A stretch of DNA of 64,000 nt, from positions 124,001 to 188,000 of the forward strand of contig NZ_LT985980.1 in assembly GCF_900291985.1 (NCBI RefSeq), in the 5' to 3' direction. The position numbers and the translations under genes were made by a program. Below are positions 49,699 through 60,810 of the stretch, piece by piece. Each line of letters opens with the position of its first letter. Positions within the stretch are counted from its first letter, which is position 1. The DNA is from Lysinibacillus timonensis. GTDB taxonomy: Bacteria; Bacillota; Bacilli; Bacillales_A; Planococcaceae. The notes under the pieces were generated by a model, which had not been told where the DNA came from, ran no database searches, and saw only the letters and a program-made list of their open reading frames with translations.

Positions 49699-51636
49699 AT
49701 GACCATTTTGAAGCTGTTTTCAGCATTTTTCTCAAATGTGAAGTCTATTAAACGAGCTCTTCAAAGGTCGAATAAAGGTGACCAGATTAAGTTATCGCCT
49801 AAGGTTTATCGAGAATCGATTCATTTTGAAAAGGATGTTTTCATCTCAAGCAATGGCGAAGAAAATGAAGAAACAATTATTGAGGGAATTATTATTGTCC
49901 CGAAATCAGTAAAAGTAACAATTCAAAACGTAACCATCTCCCCTACTTCTCAAATGTATATTGAAGGTAATTTAAAGCTGGAGAATTGTCGTGTACTTGG
50001 TAATAAAGCCGATGTACTAATTTCAGCAAATGGTGGGCTTATCAATGTGGAAAATTGTGAGTTGAACAATGCAAAAGAAGTGGCAGTTGCATTAATGAAT
50101 AATAGTAAAGCCTATTTTAAGAACTGTCTTTTTCATCATAACGGTAAAATGCAGATGCTTGTTCAAGAATCAGAGGCCATTATCGAACAATGTGAATTTA
50201 CTGATGCAAAACATGGTTTTTGGATTAAAGAACGTTCAAAAGTTTATTCAGATCAAAATCACCTACACCACCATTCCGGAACACAAGTGATTGTTGATCA
50301 TTCTTCTTTTGAAGACTTTGGCAGTAAGTTAGAACGTAGCGAAGGTAATGGCGTATATGGTTCCAACAACTCAGAAATTACTATGCAAAACAGTACGTTA
50401 TTGTATCATTCATTACCACAAATATGGATTCAAAAAAGCCAGTTTAAAGGTCAACAATGTTTTGTTCAACATGGCGATGAATCAGGCTTCGTTATTTTGA
50501 ATGAGTCTGAAGCGTATCTATCTTATAGTGAGGTTTCAAATCATCCGAAAGAGAATATTAAAATTGAAAATGATTCTAGATTGAGTATTGAACACTGTCA
50601 TATTCATTCTGGTAAAGCAGTTGGTATTCATATAAAAGATAATTCAATTGTTCATTTCTTAGAAACAATTATTAAATATCATTCTCTATCGCAACTTTAC
50701 ATCACTGAGAATTCTATTTGTTCAATGGACCAATGTATCATTAAGGATGGATATCATGTTGGTATATTTGTCGATAAAAAAAGCAGTGTATCCTTGGTAA
50801 AAACGGAAATATCCCGTCATTCTAATGTTGGACTTACTGGAATAGATTCACAAGTCAACGTATATCAATGCGAAATAATTGAAAATAAAGGAAATGGGCT
50901 ATTAGCTATAGAAAAGTCAGTTGTTGACATCGAAGATTCTAGATTTTTTGATAATTCAATGGCACATATCGCAATTAAAACAAATGTTATTATGAGCATA
51001 ACACAATGCGAGTTCTTCAATGGTAAAAGTATATATGCAGTAAATAAAAGTGAAGTTTTTATCTTAAATAGTAAGTTTTCAAAGTGTGAGCAGGTTCAAA
51101 TAGAAATAAGTGATCAGTCTACCGCTGTTTTTGATAATTGCTATATAACCCAAGGTGCATCTTACGGCGTAAAAATCACAAGAAATTCTATTGCTAATTT
51201 TATAAATAGTCAAATAAGCCATCACGTATTAGCGCAAGTTGTAGTCAATGATAGTTCCCTCATTTTAAATAATTGCGAGTTAATTGAGGGAAAACGGAAT
51301 GCACTATTAATACAAAACCATAGTGAAGTATTTATTAGGGATAGTTATATTGCAAAACATATGAGGCCTCAAATTTGGATTGATTATGAATCAACGGTCG
51401 ATTTAGATGGTGTTCAAATTACAGATGGTTATCAATCCGATTTGTTAGCTCAAAATCGCTCAGCTATATATGTTTCAGACAGTATTATTCGGAATGAGAG
51501 ATTTCGATATAATGTACAGGCAATGAACTACTCGAAAATTAAATTAAGTAAAACAGTAATCGAAAATAAATTTGGTGATGTTTTCTATAGTGAAAACAAT
51601 AGCTTCATTACTACTTCATTAGATGAAATGGATTAA
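49699..51636 (+). CDS. Right-handed parallel beta-helix repeat protein
   Basis: A 645-residue protein made almost wholly of short repeats typical of pectate-lyase-like beta-helices. From about residue 75 to the end there are some 23 coils of 22-23 residues. Each has an Asn/Ser turn, a V-x-I-x-x-x-x-I strand pattern and a final hydrophobic strand. The coils alternate between two classes: one ends with a (Y/H)HSxxQIxI-type segment (LYHSLPQIWI, KYHSLSQLYI) and the other with a DGxxxGIxI-type segment (KDGYHVGIFV). There is no signal peptide and no obvious catalytic triad. AAAGGAGGGG precedes the ATG. It stands alone. Possible roles (surface fibre, carbohydrate binding, spore layer) are speculation. 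Confidence 0.85.
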   Translation: MTILKLFSAFFSNVKSIKRALQRSNKGDQIKLSPKVYRESIHFEKDVFISSNGEENEETIIEGIIIVPKSVKVTIQNVTISPTSQMYIEGNLKLENCRVLGNKADVLISANGGLINVENCELNNAKEVAVALMNNSKAYFKNCLFHHNGKMQMLVQESEAIIEQCEFTDAKHGFWIKERSKVYSDQNHLHHHSGTQVIVDHSSFEDFGSKLERSEGNGVYGSNNSEITMQNSTLLYHSLPQIWIQKSQFKGQQCFVQHGDESGFVILNESEAYLSYSEVSNHPKENIKIENDSRLSIEHCHIHSGKAVGIHIKDNSIVHFLETIIKYHSLSQLYITENSICSMDQCIIKDGYHVGIFVDKKSSVSLVKTEISRHSNVGLTGIDSQVNVYQCEIIENKGNGLLAIEKSVVDIEDSRFFDNSMAHIAIKTNVIMSITQCEFFNGKSIYAVNKSEVFILNSKFSKCEQVQIEISDQSTAVFDNCYITQGASYGVKITRNSIANFINSQISHHVLAQVVVNDSSLILNNCELIEGKRNALLIQNHSEVFIRDSYIAKHMRPQIWIDYESTVDLDGVQITDGYQSDLLAQNRSAIYVSDSIIRNERFRYNVQAMNYSKIKLSKTVIENKFGDVFYSENNSFITTSLDEMD

Positions 51637-51861
51637 TTATTATAAATTAGTCCATTTTTTTATTGTTTAAGTTCACATAATAATATTATAGGATGATATT
51701 ATTGTTAGTTAACATAATAAAATTACTGTTACTATTTGATTGATCTCCTTTTTGTATGATTTACTATTGGTTGGAATAAAATGTGCTAATTATTTAATTT
51801 TTAGTTTTCGAAATTAGAAAACTATGAGAGAATGTTTTCTTGGAAAGGAAGATCCGTAACT

Positions 51862-52971
51862 ATGAATACTTTAGAAAAAATCACACCAAAGTTTGATCCA
51901 TGGGAAGCTTATTTTGATATCGAACAATACGGAAAAATGACGCTTTCTAATATAGAGTTTACAACGACAACATTATGTAATATGCGATGTGCACATTGTG
52001 CTGTAGGATATACTTTACAAACGAAAGATCCAAATGCCTTACCATTAGAACTATTAATTAAACGACTTGATGAGATTTCCCATTTAAGAACCCTCAGTAT
52101 TACTGGTGGTGAGCCGATGTTAAGTAAAAAATCGGTACAAAACTATGTAAAACCAATTCTGCAATATGCTCATGATCGTGGAATTCGTACACAAATGAAC
52201 TCTAATTTAACTTTAGATGGGGATCGGTACTTAGAAATTGCACCATATTTAGATGTACTTCATATTTCTCATAATTGGGGCACAATTGAAGAATTTGTCG
52301 AAACGGGCTTTGCGATGATGGACAGAAAACCAACTTTTGAGCAACGTAAAGCACTTTTTGATCGGATGATTGAAAATTCACGTATGTTAGCGGAACACGG
52401 TGTAATGGTTTCAGCTGAAACGATGCTAAATAAAAACACACTTCCATATTTAGAACATATTCATCATCAAATTGTCCATGAAATGAAATGCGCTCGTCAT
52501 GAAGTACACCCGATGTACCCTTCTGATTTTGCTTCTTCTTTAAACGCATTATCATTAGATGAAACTCGTGAAGCAATTCATCATTTACTTGATATCCGTG
52601 ATGAAAACACATGGATGTTATTCGGCACACTTCCCTTCTACCCTTGTAGTGTTAACGAAGAAGATCAGGCATTACTAAAACGTTTACGTGAAGCGAACAA
52701 TGTGACACTTCGTAATGACCCTGATGGTCGCTCTCGTTTAAATGTAAATATTTTTACTGGAGATGTCATCGTAACGGATTTTGGCGATGCTCCTGCTTTA
52801 GGTAATATTCAATCTGATACTTTGCCAGAAATATTTGATAAATGGTTAGATTCAGATTTAGCTAAATCTCTAAACTGCCATTGCCCTGCTGTTAAATGCT
52901 TAGGTCCAAATATCTTAGTGAAAAACATGTACTATAAAGATACTGAGTTTATTAGTGGTTCAGTGAAATAA
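51862..52971 (+). CDS. yfkAB: Radical SAM protein YfkAB
   Basis: A 369-residue radical SAM enzyme. The cluster motif CNMRCAHC has Cys39, Cys43 and Cys46. ITGGEPMLSKK is the SAM-binding GGE motif. A C-terminal cysteine cluster (Cys339, Cys341, Cys346 in CHCPAVKC) may bind a second iron-sulfur cluster, as in SPASM-like proteins. It matches Bacillus YfkA/YfkB, read here as one protein. The ATG at 51862 is preferred, with AAAGGAAG about ten bases upstream. No peptide precursor gene is evident beside it and the substrate is unknown. Confidence 0.9.
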   Translation: MNTLEKITPKFDPWEAYFDIEQYGKMTLSNIEFTTTTLCNMRCAHCAVGYTLQTKDPNALPLELLIKRLDEISHLRTLSITGGEPMLSKKSVQNYVKPILQYAHDRGIRTQMNSNLTLDGDRYLEIAPYLDVLHISHNWGTIEEFVETGFAMMDRKPTFEQRKALFDRMIENSRMLAEHGVMVSAETMLNKNTLPYLEHIHHQIVHEMKCARHEVHPMYPSDFASSLNALSLDETREAIHHLLDIRDENTWMLFGTLPFYPCSVNEEDQALLKRLREANNVTLRNDPDGRSRLNVNIFTGDVIVTDFGDAPALGNIQSDTLPEIFDKWLDSDLAKSLNCHCPAVKCLGPNILVKNMYYKDTEFISGSVK

Positions 52972-52994
52972 CTAATAAAATACTCAATCATATG

Positions 52995-53024
52995 ACGGCT
53001 CGCTTTTAGTTGGGCCGTTTTTTA
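52995..53024 (+). terminator. Terminator of yfkAB
   Basis: ACGGCTC and GGGCCGT pair with one wobble and TTTTTT follows. Confidence 0.85.
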
Positions 53025-53181
53025 ATACAACTTTTTTGTCTTTTTCGACAAAAGTAGATACACTAATATTAGTGTGTTTTTTCAATTCTTTAATACGTAT
53101 ATATTTGAGAAGCCTACACAAACAATATATAACGAAAAGAACTCGGCAACTAACTAATTTTCTAAGAGAGGAGTACAATTT

Positions 53182-54228
53182 ATGACAAAGTTTACTCGTA
53201 AGTTTGAATATATAGCAATAATATCTTGTACTACCCTCCTTTTAGGTTGTAATTTCCAACAAGATTCAACTAATTATCAACAGCAGCTAAACCAAACGAA
53301 TCAACAGCTATACACTGCAAATTTATCTACAGTAGATACGGCTAATCCAAATGCATTAACCATTCATACTGTAGAATTCTCAAGTGATAGAAATGTGAAA
53401 AATGTATCTGTAGCACTTCTCGACTTCGAAACGGGTAAAACATTAGCATCAACTATGGTAAATGATCAAGGGCAAGCATCCTTTGATATGGTAGAAGCTG
53501 ATCAACCATATGAAGTGGTGATTTATAAAGTTGAACATACTGGAGAATTATCGGAACAAACAAGAGAGTTTGTTGTCTTTGACCCAGATCATCCAATTGT
53601 AAAAATTGAGACATTTAACGCTGCTACTGAAAAAAGCTTAGCAGTTCCGATTGTCAAGCAAAATCCAGAACTACCGAATGGATGCGAAATTACAGCATTA
53701 ACTGCCATATTGAATTATTTTGGAATTGATGTAGATAAAATGGAATTAACGAAAAACTATTTACCAACAGCACCCATTACAAATAAAGGTGGCCAATTAT
53801 ATGGGCCAAATCCAAATAAAGCATATGCAGGTGATCCTACTCAAAAAGATGGTGGTTATTATGTATTTGCAGAACCAATTGTAGATGTTGCTAATCAAGT
53901 ACTATTTGAAAAAAATAGTCATTATAAAGCGTTGAATTTAAGTGATGTTTCTCGTGAGGAAATTTTAGCGTATGTCAATTCTGGTGTACCAGTTATTACG
54001 TGGATCACGATTGACTTGAAAAAACCTAGAACATTTGGATATTGGATTATTGAAGAAACAAAAGAAAAACATCCAATCTTTATGAATTTACATGCGGTGG
54101 TTTTAACTGGCTATAAAGATGGGAAAGTGACCATTATGAATCCTTTAACAGGTAATGAAACAATTGACGATCAAGTGTTTTTCGATAGCTTTAAATCGCT
54201 TGGCTCACATGCAGTGGTTATTTTATAG
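53182..54228 (+). CDS. Lipoprotein with a C39-like cysteine peptidase domain
   Basis: A 348-residue lipoprotein: signal peptide with lipobox LLGC (Cys23), a low-complexity Gln/Asn stretch and a beta-sandwich-like middle region (about 50-140). A peptidase_C39_2 domain follows. Its nucleophile is Cys168 in LPNGCEITALTAILNYFG. The histidine is in HAVVLTGYKDG and the acid position is Asn in IMNPLTG, as in many of the family. It is probably displayed on the outer membrane face, where it may cleave peptides or be an inactive relative. GAGAGGAG precedes the ATG. Confidence 0.88.
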   Translation: MTKFTRKFEYIAIISCTTLLLGCNFQQDSTNYQQQLNQTNQQLYTANLSTVDTANPNALTIHTVEFSSDRNVKNVSVALLDFETGKTLASTMVNDQGQASFDMVEADQPYEVVIYKVEHTGELSEQTREFVVFDPDHPIVKIETFNAATEKSLAVPIVKQNPELPNGCEITALTAILNYFGIDVDKMELTKNYLPTAPITNKGGQLYGPNPNKAYAGDPTQKDGGYYVFAEPIVDVANQVLFEKNSHYKALNLSDVSREEILAYVNSGVPVITWITIDLKKPRTFGYWIIEETKEKHPIFMNLHAVVLTGYKDGKVTIMNPLTGNETIDDQVFFDSFKSLGSHAVVIL

Positions 54229-54251
54229 TAATAATGGAGAAACAAGAAAAA

Positions 54252-54285
54252 GGGAGACTCTTTGCAAGTGAGTCCCCCATTTTTA
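54252..54285. terminator. Bidirectional terminator between the C39 gene and leuD
   Basis: GGGAGACTC and GAGTCCCCC pair with one mismatch and a T-rich tail follows on the plus strand. It closes both the lipoprotein gene and the ilv-leu operon. Confidence 0.8.
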
Positions 54286-54289
54286 TGCA

Positions 54290-54880
54290 TTAATATGCTA
54301 CACGTTTTGCTTCATATTCAGCAATTGCATCTTCATATTTGAATGTTAGTGCGATTTCGTCCCAACCATTTAAAAGCATTTCTTTGTAGTATGGGTCGAT
54401 ATTGAAGCGATAGACTTTCCCGTCATCTCCGGTTACCGTTTGTGCCTCTAAATTAACTTCTACTGAATACGCTTTTTCCATACCTTTGGCAAGGATTTCA
54501 TCGCATTCAGATTCTGTTAATCGAATTGGAAGTATCCCATTTTTAAAACAATTGTTATGGAATATATCCGCAAAACTTGGTGCAATTACTACGCGGAAGC
54601 CATAATCTAAAATAGCCCACGGAGCATGTTCACGAGATGAACCACATCCAAAGTTATCTTGTGCAACTAATATTTCAGAACCTTTATATTCAGGTTTGTT
54701 TAAAACAAAATCCGCAATTTCGTTTCCTTGGTCGTCAAAACGCCAGTGGTAAAACAGAAAGCGTCCGAAACCAGTACGTTCAATACGTTTTAAAAATTCC
54801 TTTGAAATAATTTGGTCAGTATCCACATTTTTACGATCTAATGGTGTAATCACACTTTTTACTTGATTAATAGGTTCCAT
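54290..54880 (-). CDS. leuD: 3-isopropylmalate dehydratase small subunit
   Basis: Swivel-domain subunit that with LeuC isomerises 2- to 3-isopropylmalate in leucine synthesis. The 196 residues include DNFGCGSSREHAPWA and the closing region typical of LeuD. It follows leuC by 18 bases and is the last gene of the ilv-leu operon before a terminator. Confidence 0.97.
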   Translation of the reverse strand: MEPINQVKSVITPLDRKNVDTDQIISKEFLKRIERTGFGRFLFYHWRFDDQGNEIADFVLNKPEYKGSEILVAQDNFGCGSSREHAPWAILDYGFRVVIAPSFADIFHNNCFKNGILPIRLTESECDEILAKGMEKAYSVEVNLEAQTVTGDDGKVYRFNIDPYYKEMLLNGWDEIALTFKYEDAIAEYEAKRVAY

Positions 54881-54898
54881 TGGTCTTTAGCCCCCTGC

Positions 54899-56317
54899 TC
54901 ACACTTCTTGTTCTTGTTTTACAAATTTACGTACATCAACAAAATGACCTTCAATTGCTGCAGCTGCTGCCATCGCTGGGCTTACTAAATGAGTACGAGC
55001 TCCTGCACCTTGTCGACCTTCAAAGTTACGATTGGATGTCGATGCACAGCGTTCACCGGAAGGAATCGTATCTTCGTTCATACCTAAACAAGCTGAACAT
55101 CCTGATTCACGCCATTCAAAACCAGCTTCTAAGAATATTTGATCAATTCCCTCTTCTTCTGCCGCTTTTTTCGTTGACCATGAACCTGGTACTACGATGC
55201 CTCGAACTCCAGGGTGTATTTTTTTCCCTTTTACAATATTTGCTGCAGTTCTTAAGTCGGAAAGACGTGAATTTGTACAAGAGCCAATAAATACATGTTG
55301 GATTTCAATTGATTCAATCGGTTGACCTTCTTCTAGTCCCATGTATTCAAGCGCTTTTTTCAATGCATGTTTGTCAGCATCGGACTGATAATCTGCTGCT
55401 GTTGGAACTGTTTTTGAAACTCCAGTTCCCATTGACGGATTGGTACCCCATGTGACAATTGGTTCTATTTCTTCTGCATCGATTTCTAATACAACATCAT
55501 AAGTTGCACCAGGATCAGAAGCAAGACTTAACCAATAAGAAGCTGCTTCTTCGAATTTATCTTCTTTCGGAGCATGACGACGTCCTCGTAGGAATTCTAC
55601 CGTTTTTTCGTCTGGTGAAATTAAGCCTGCTTTCGCTCCGGCCTCAATGGACATATTACAAATTGTCATACGTTCTTCCATTGTTAATGAACGAATAACC
55701 TCACCTGTAAATTCCACGATATGGCCCGTACCTACACCGATTCCCCATTTCGCAATAATTGCTAAAATAATGTCTTTCGCAGTAACACCAATCCCAAGTT
55801 GACCATTAACTCGGATTTCCATAGTTTTAGGCTTACTTTGCCATAACGTTTGAGTAGATAGAACATGTTCTACCTCAGAAGTTCCGATACCAAATGCTAA
55901 TGCACCAAAAGCACCATGTGTTGAAGTATGTGAGTCACCACAAACGATTGTTTTACCTGGCTGTGTTAAACCTAATTCAGGTCCAATGACGTGTACAATT
56001 CCTTGGTCTGGATGTCCTATATCTGCAAGCTGAATTCCAAATTCTTTTGCATTATCCGCTAATGTGGTAATTTGCTTTTTCGCAATTGGATCATTAATTG
56101 TTGGTAAATTTTTTGTTGGAACGTTATGATCCATTGTTGCAAAACAAAGGTCCGGACGACGAACTTTACGTCCTGCTAAACGTAATCCTTCAAACGCTTG
56201 AGGAGATGTTACTTCATGAATAAGGTGTAAATCGATATATAATAAATCGGGTTTACCTTCTTCATGATGTACAACGTGAGAGTTCCAAACTTTTTCAATA
56301 ATATTTTTTGCCATCAC
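54899..56317 (-). CDS. leuC: 3-isopropylmalate dehydratase large subunit
   Basis: Catalytic iron-sulfur subunit of isopropylmalate isomerase, 472 residues. Cluster cysteines lie in [12 protein letters not shown] and [26 protein letters not shown] and [12 protein letters not shown] are intact. It lies 13 bases after leuB and 18 before leuD, in a continuous operon. Confidence 0.97.
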   Translation of the reverse strand: MMAKNIIEKVWNSHVVHHEEGKPDLLYIDLHLIHEVTSPQAFEGLRLAGRKVRRPDLCFATMDHNVPTKNLPTINDPIAKKQITTLADNAKEFGIQLADIGHPDQGIVHVIGPELGLTQPGKTIVCGDSHTSTHGAFGALAFGIGTSEVEHVLSTQTLWQSKPKTMEIRVNGQLGIGVTAKDIILAIIAKWGIGVGTGHIVEFTGEVIRSLTMEERMTICNMSIEAGAKAGLISPDEKTVEFLRGRRHAPKEDKFEEAASYWLSLASDPGATYDVVLEIDAEEIEPIVTWGTNPSMGTGVSKTVPTAADYQSDADKHALKKALEYMGLEEGQPIESIEIQHVFIGSCTNSRLSDLRTAANIVKGKKIHPGVRGIVVPGSWSTKKAAEEEGIDQIFLEAGFEWRESGCSACLGMNEDTIPSGERCASTSNRNFEGRQGAGARTHLVSPAMAAAAAIEGHFVDVRKFVKQEQEV

Positions 56318-56330
56318 TAATCACCAATCC

Positions 56331-57428
56331 TTAAATATAAGATTCTACAATACTATCGGCTACGAAATTTGTATCTATTTCCGCAATAACGCGATTAGTC
56401 CATTCATCCGTTGTTAATGGACGAGCATCACCTTTTGCTAAATCTGCAGTAAAGTATCCGTCTTCAAATACAGCACTTACTGCACGTTCGATTTCTGCAG
56501 CTTCCTCTTTTAATCCAAATGAATAACGTAACATCATTGCTACAGAAAGAATGGTTGCTGCTGGGTTTGCTTTTCCTTGACCTGCAATATCAGGAGCTGA
56601 GCCGTGTACTGGTTCATATAATCCAAAATTATCACCACGAATGGATGCAGAAGGAAGTACACCAAGGGATCCTGTAATAACGGAAGCTTCGTCGCTTAAA
56701 ATATCACCAAACATATTATCGGTTACGACTACATCGTAATGACCAGGATTCGTGATTAGTTTCATTGCAACTGAGTCGACAAGATTATGTTCTACTTCAA
56801 CATCTGGATATTGTGCTTTTTTCTCTTCAACCACTTCACGCCATAATCTTGAAGTTTCTAATACATTTGCTTTATCAACTGAGCACAGTTTTCCTCTACG
56901 CAGGCGAGCCATCTCAAACGCATTATCTACGATACGTTCAATTTCAGCGCGAGTATAGATGTTCAAATCACTTGCTTTAGAGTCAGAACGCTTCTTTTCT
57001 CCAAAATAAATACCACCAGTTAATTCACGTACAATCATTAAATCTACGTTTTCCGCCACTTCGCGCTTCAATGGAGATGCACCTAGTAAACTAGGAAATG
57101 CTTTTACGGGGCGAAGGTTAGCGAACAAATCGAACGTTTTACGGATTTTTAGCAATCCTTTTTCTGGACGTAATTCTGGGGGATTATTATCCCATTTAGG
57201 TCCTCCAACAGCACCTAATAAAATAGCATCGCTATCTTGACAAGCTGCAATTGTTTCATCTGGTAGCGGATTATTGAATTGATCGATCGCCGCTCCTCCG
57301 ATTGTTGCATATGTTAAGTGGAACTCATGTTTATAACGTTTCCCGATTGCTTGTAACACACGAACTGCAGAAGTTACAACTTCAGGACCAATACCATCGC
57401 CTGGTAATACAGTAATTTTCTTTTCCAT
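56331..57428 (-). CDS. leuB: 3-isopropylmalate dehydrogenase
   Basis: NAD-dependent oxidative decarboxylase of leucine synthesis, 365 residues. LPGDGIGPEV opens the protein. The substrate arginines lie in the ELTGGIYFG region and VTDNMFGDILSDEAS carries the metal aspartates. GAAAGGTG precedes the ATG. An unusual 199-base gap with RNA-like structure separates it from leuA, while the remaining operon junctions are tight. Confidence 0.97.
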   Translation of the reverse strand: MEKKITVLPGDGIGPEVVTSAVRVLQAIGKRYKHEFHLTYATIGGAAIDQFNNPLPDETIAACQDSDAILLGAVGGPKWDNNPPELRPEKGLLKIRKTFDLFANLRPVKAFPSLLGASPLKREVAENVDLMIVRELTGGIYFGEKKRSDSKASDLNIYTRAEIERIVDNAFEMARLRRGKLCSVDKANVLETSRLWREVVEEKKAQYPDVEVEHNLVDSVAMKLITNPGHYDVVVTDNMFGDILSDEASVITGSLGVLPSASIRGDNFGLYEPVHGSAPDIAGQGKANPAATILSVAMMLRYSFGLKEEAAEIERAVSAVFEDGYFTADLAKGDARPLTTDEWTNRVIAEIDTNFVADSIVESYI

Positions 57429-57534
57429 TGTAAGACACCTTTCTTTATGAAGTAATCAAAGGGCGAAAATCAGAACTAATCTAATGGTGAACTATGTATG
57501 TTCACTTATTAATCTAATTTAAGATTAGTATAAG

Positions 57535-57587
57535 GGACGCCTTTTCTTTTATAGAAACGCCATCAAACATTAATCATTTGATGGCGT
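57535..57587 (-). promoter_or_regulatory. Intercistronic RNA structure between leuA and leuB
   Basis: On the minus strand ACGCCATCAAA (57587-57577 reading as its complement) pairs perfectly over 11 positions with TTTGATGGCGT (57567-57557). A second GGCGTCC occurs at 57541-57535 and could compete for the same GACGCC strand. A T-rich but not pure U tail follows the first hairpin. This may be an attenuator or an mRNA processing or stabilising element. Shorter hairpins (CTAATC/GATTAG and GTGAAC/GTTCAC) follow before leuB. Confidence 0.6.
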
Positions 57588-57627
57588 CTCGCGTTAGATA
57601 ATTAACTATTGTTCAACTATACCTTGA

Positions 57628-59174
57628 TTATACTCCCGCAGTTTGTTTATCGCGGATGTTTTTATGAATAAGACTACGATTAATTGCATCGATGAATGCA
57701 TTTGCTGTTGCTTCCAGAACATCTTGTGCGGAATCACGGCCAGTTGTTTTGTGTCCATCAATTAACACATTTACAACAGCATCTGCTAATGCATCGCGGC
57801 CTTTTCCGACCGATTTGACTTGGTAATCTAAAATATTTACTTTTGCATTTACGATTTGTTCCAGTGTGTTGAATACTGCTTCTACAGAACCTGCTCCAGT
57901 AGCTGCTACAGTTTTTGTTTCCCCTTCAGGAGTAACGACTGATGCTGTTGCTGTTGGGATATTATCTGTTCCGTATGAAACTTGAACACTATTTAATTCA
58001 TATAATTGAATGTCTTCAATTGATACTTGTTGTTCCGTTAATAGTGTAATTAAATCGTCTTCTGTAATTTCTTTTTTGCGGTCTGCCAGTTTTTTGAACT
58101 CTTGGAATGCTTTGTTTAATTTCTCATCCGTAAGTTCGTACCCTAATTTAACTGCACGATCTCTAAATGCTGCACGTCCAGAGTGTTTACCTAAAACTAA
58201 TGGAACTTCTCCTTCACCAATTAATGCTGGTGAAATGATTTCATAAGTTTCTTTATGTTTTAGAACACCATCTTGGTGAATGCCTGATTCGTGAGCAAAT
58301 GCGTTTTTACCAATGACAGCTTTGTTTGGTTGGATTAACGAACCAGTTAAACGACTCACAAGTTGTGAAGTACGTTTAATTTCTTTTAAGTTAATGCCCG
58401 TTTCAACTGGGTAAATATCGTTTCTGATGTGTAGTGCTACCGCAATTTCTTCTAATGCAGCATTTCCTGCACGTTCGCCAATACCGTTGATTGTACATTC
58501 GATTTGATCAGCACCATTTTCCATTGCAGCAATTGAGTTAGCAACAGCCATCCCTAAGTCGTCATGACAGTGCGCAGAGAATTTTACTTTATCTGCACCA
58601 CGAACATTTTCACGTAAGTATCTGAAAAGATCACCGTATTCTTGTGGTGAAGCATAACCAACTGTATCTGGCACATTGATTGTTGTTGCACCTACTTCGA
58701 TAACTCTCTCAATAATACGAACTAAAAATTCACGATCTGAACGGAAGCCATCTTCAGCAGACCATTCTACTAGAGGGAAAAACTTCTTCGCGTATTTTAC
58801 AGCTTCAACAGCTTGCTCAACTACTTGATCAGGCGATTTCTTTAGCTTATATTCCATATGAATAGGACTTGTTGCTAAGAATACGTGAACATGAGGTTGT
58901 TCAGCACCTTTTAATGCTTCCCATGCAGCATCGATGTCGCCTTGTACACAACGAGCTAAACCTGTAACAATAGAATTTTTAACCGTTCCCGCGATTCGTT
59001 GTACTGCATCCAAATCGCCAGGGCTTGCAGCAGGAAAACCTGCTTCAATAATTGTTACACCTAGACGTTCTAATTGTTTTGCAATTTCAACCTTTTCTGC
59101 AGTATTTAAGTTAATACCAGCTGACTGTTCTCCATCACGAAGTGTCGTATCAAAAATATCTATTTTACGCACCA

Positions 59175-59175
<1 letters not shown>
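57628..59175 (-). CDS. leuA: 2-isopropylmalate synthase
   Basis: Condenses 2-ketoisovalerate and acetyl-CoA, the committed step to leucine. The 515-residue protein has [12 protein letters not shown] at its start, the metal-binding [14 protein letters not shown] and [15 protein letters not shown]-terminal LeuA regulatory domain for leucine feedback follows. Its ATG overlaps the last base of the ilvC stop (TAATG), so the two are translationally coupled. Confidence 0.97.
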
Positions 59176-60294
<1,119 letters not shown>

Positions 60295-60299
<5 letters not shown>

Positions 60300-60810
60300 T
60301 CAGAATAGAAAGATGCGGTGTTTCTACTGGTTGAGTTTCTCGGACTGAAGCGGTAATACCAGTTCGAGTTAACTCTTTAATCCCATAAGGGCGAATTAAT
60401 TCAATGAATGCATCGATTTTATCTGGACTACCAACTACTTGATATGTCACAACATTTTTGGATGTATCAATAATTTGAGGCCTGAATGGCTCAATAATGG
60501 CATTCATTTCTAATCGTAAATTAGCAGGTGAAACTACTTTTACTAATGCTAGTTCCCTTAAAACGATTGATTTATCTGTAATGTCATTGACTTTAAGAAC
60601 ATCAATTTGTTTAGATAATTGTTTGATCATTTGTTCAAGTTTTACTTCATCGTTAATATTGACAACGAATGTCATTTTTGAAATGTTTGGCTGTTCTGTA
60701 TGCCCAACCGTAATGGATTCAATGTTAAATTGACGTTTCATTAATAATCCAGTTACACGGTTGAGGACACCACTTTGATTTAATACATTTACAGTGATTA
60801 CTCGTTTCAT
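60295..60810 (-). CDS. ilvH: Acetolactate synthase small (regulatory) subunit
   Basis: Valine-sensing ACT-domain subunit of acetohydroxyacid synthase, 171 residues. The ACT fold opens with [30 protein letters not shown], the valine-binding edge. A C-terminal domain follows with the GITKELTRTG-like ending. Its ATG overlaps the ilvB stop by four bases, coupling subunit synthesis. Confidence 0.96.

Noticed and set aside
54880-55290. 136-residue plus-strand frame opposite leuC
   Set aside because: A leucine-rich shadow of leuC, with no start signals and no plausible independent transcription.
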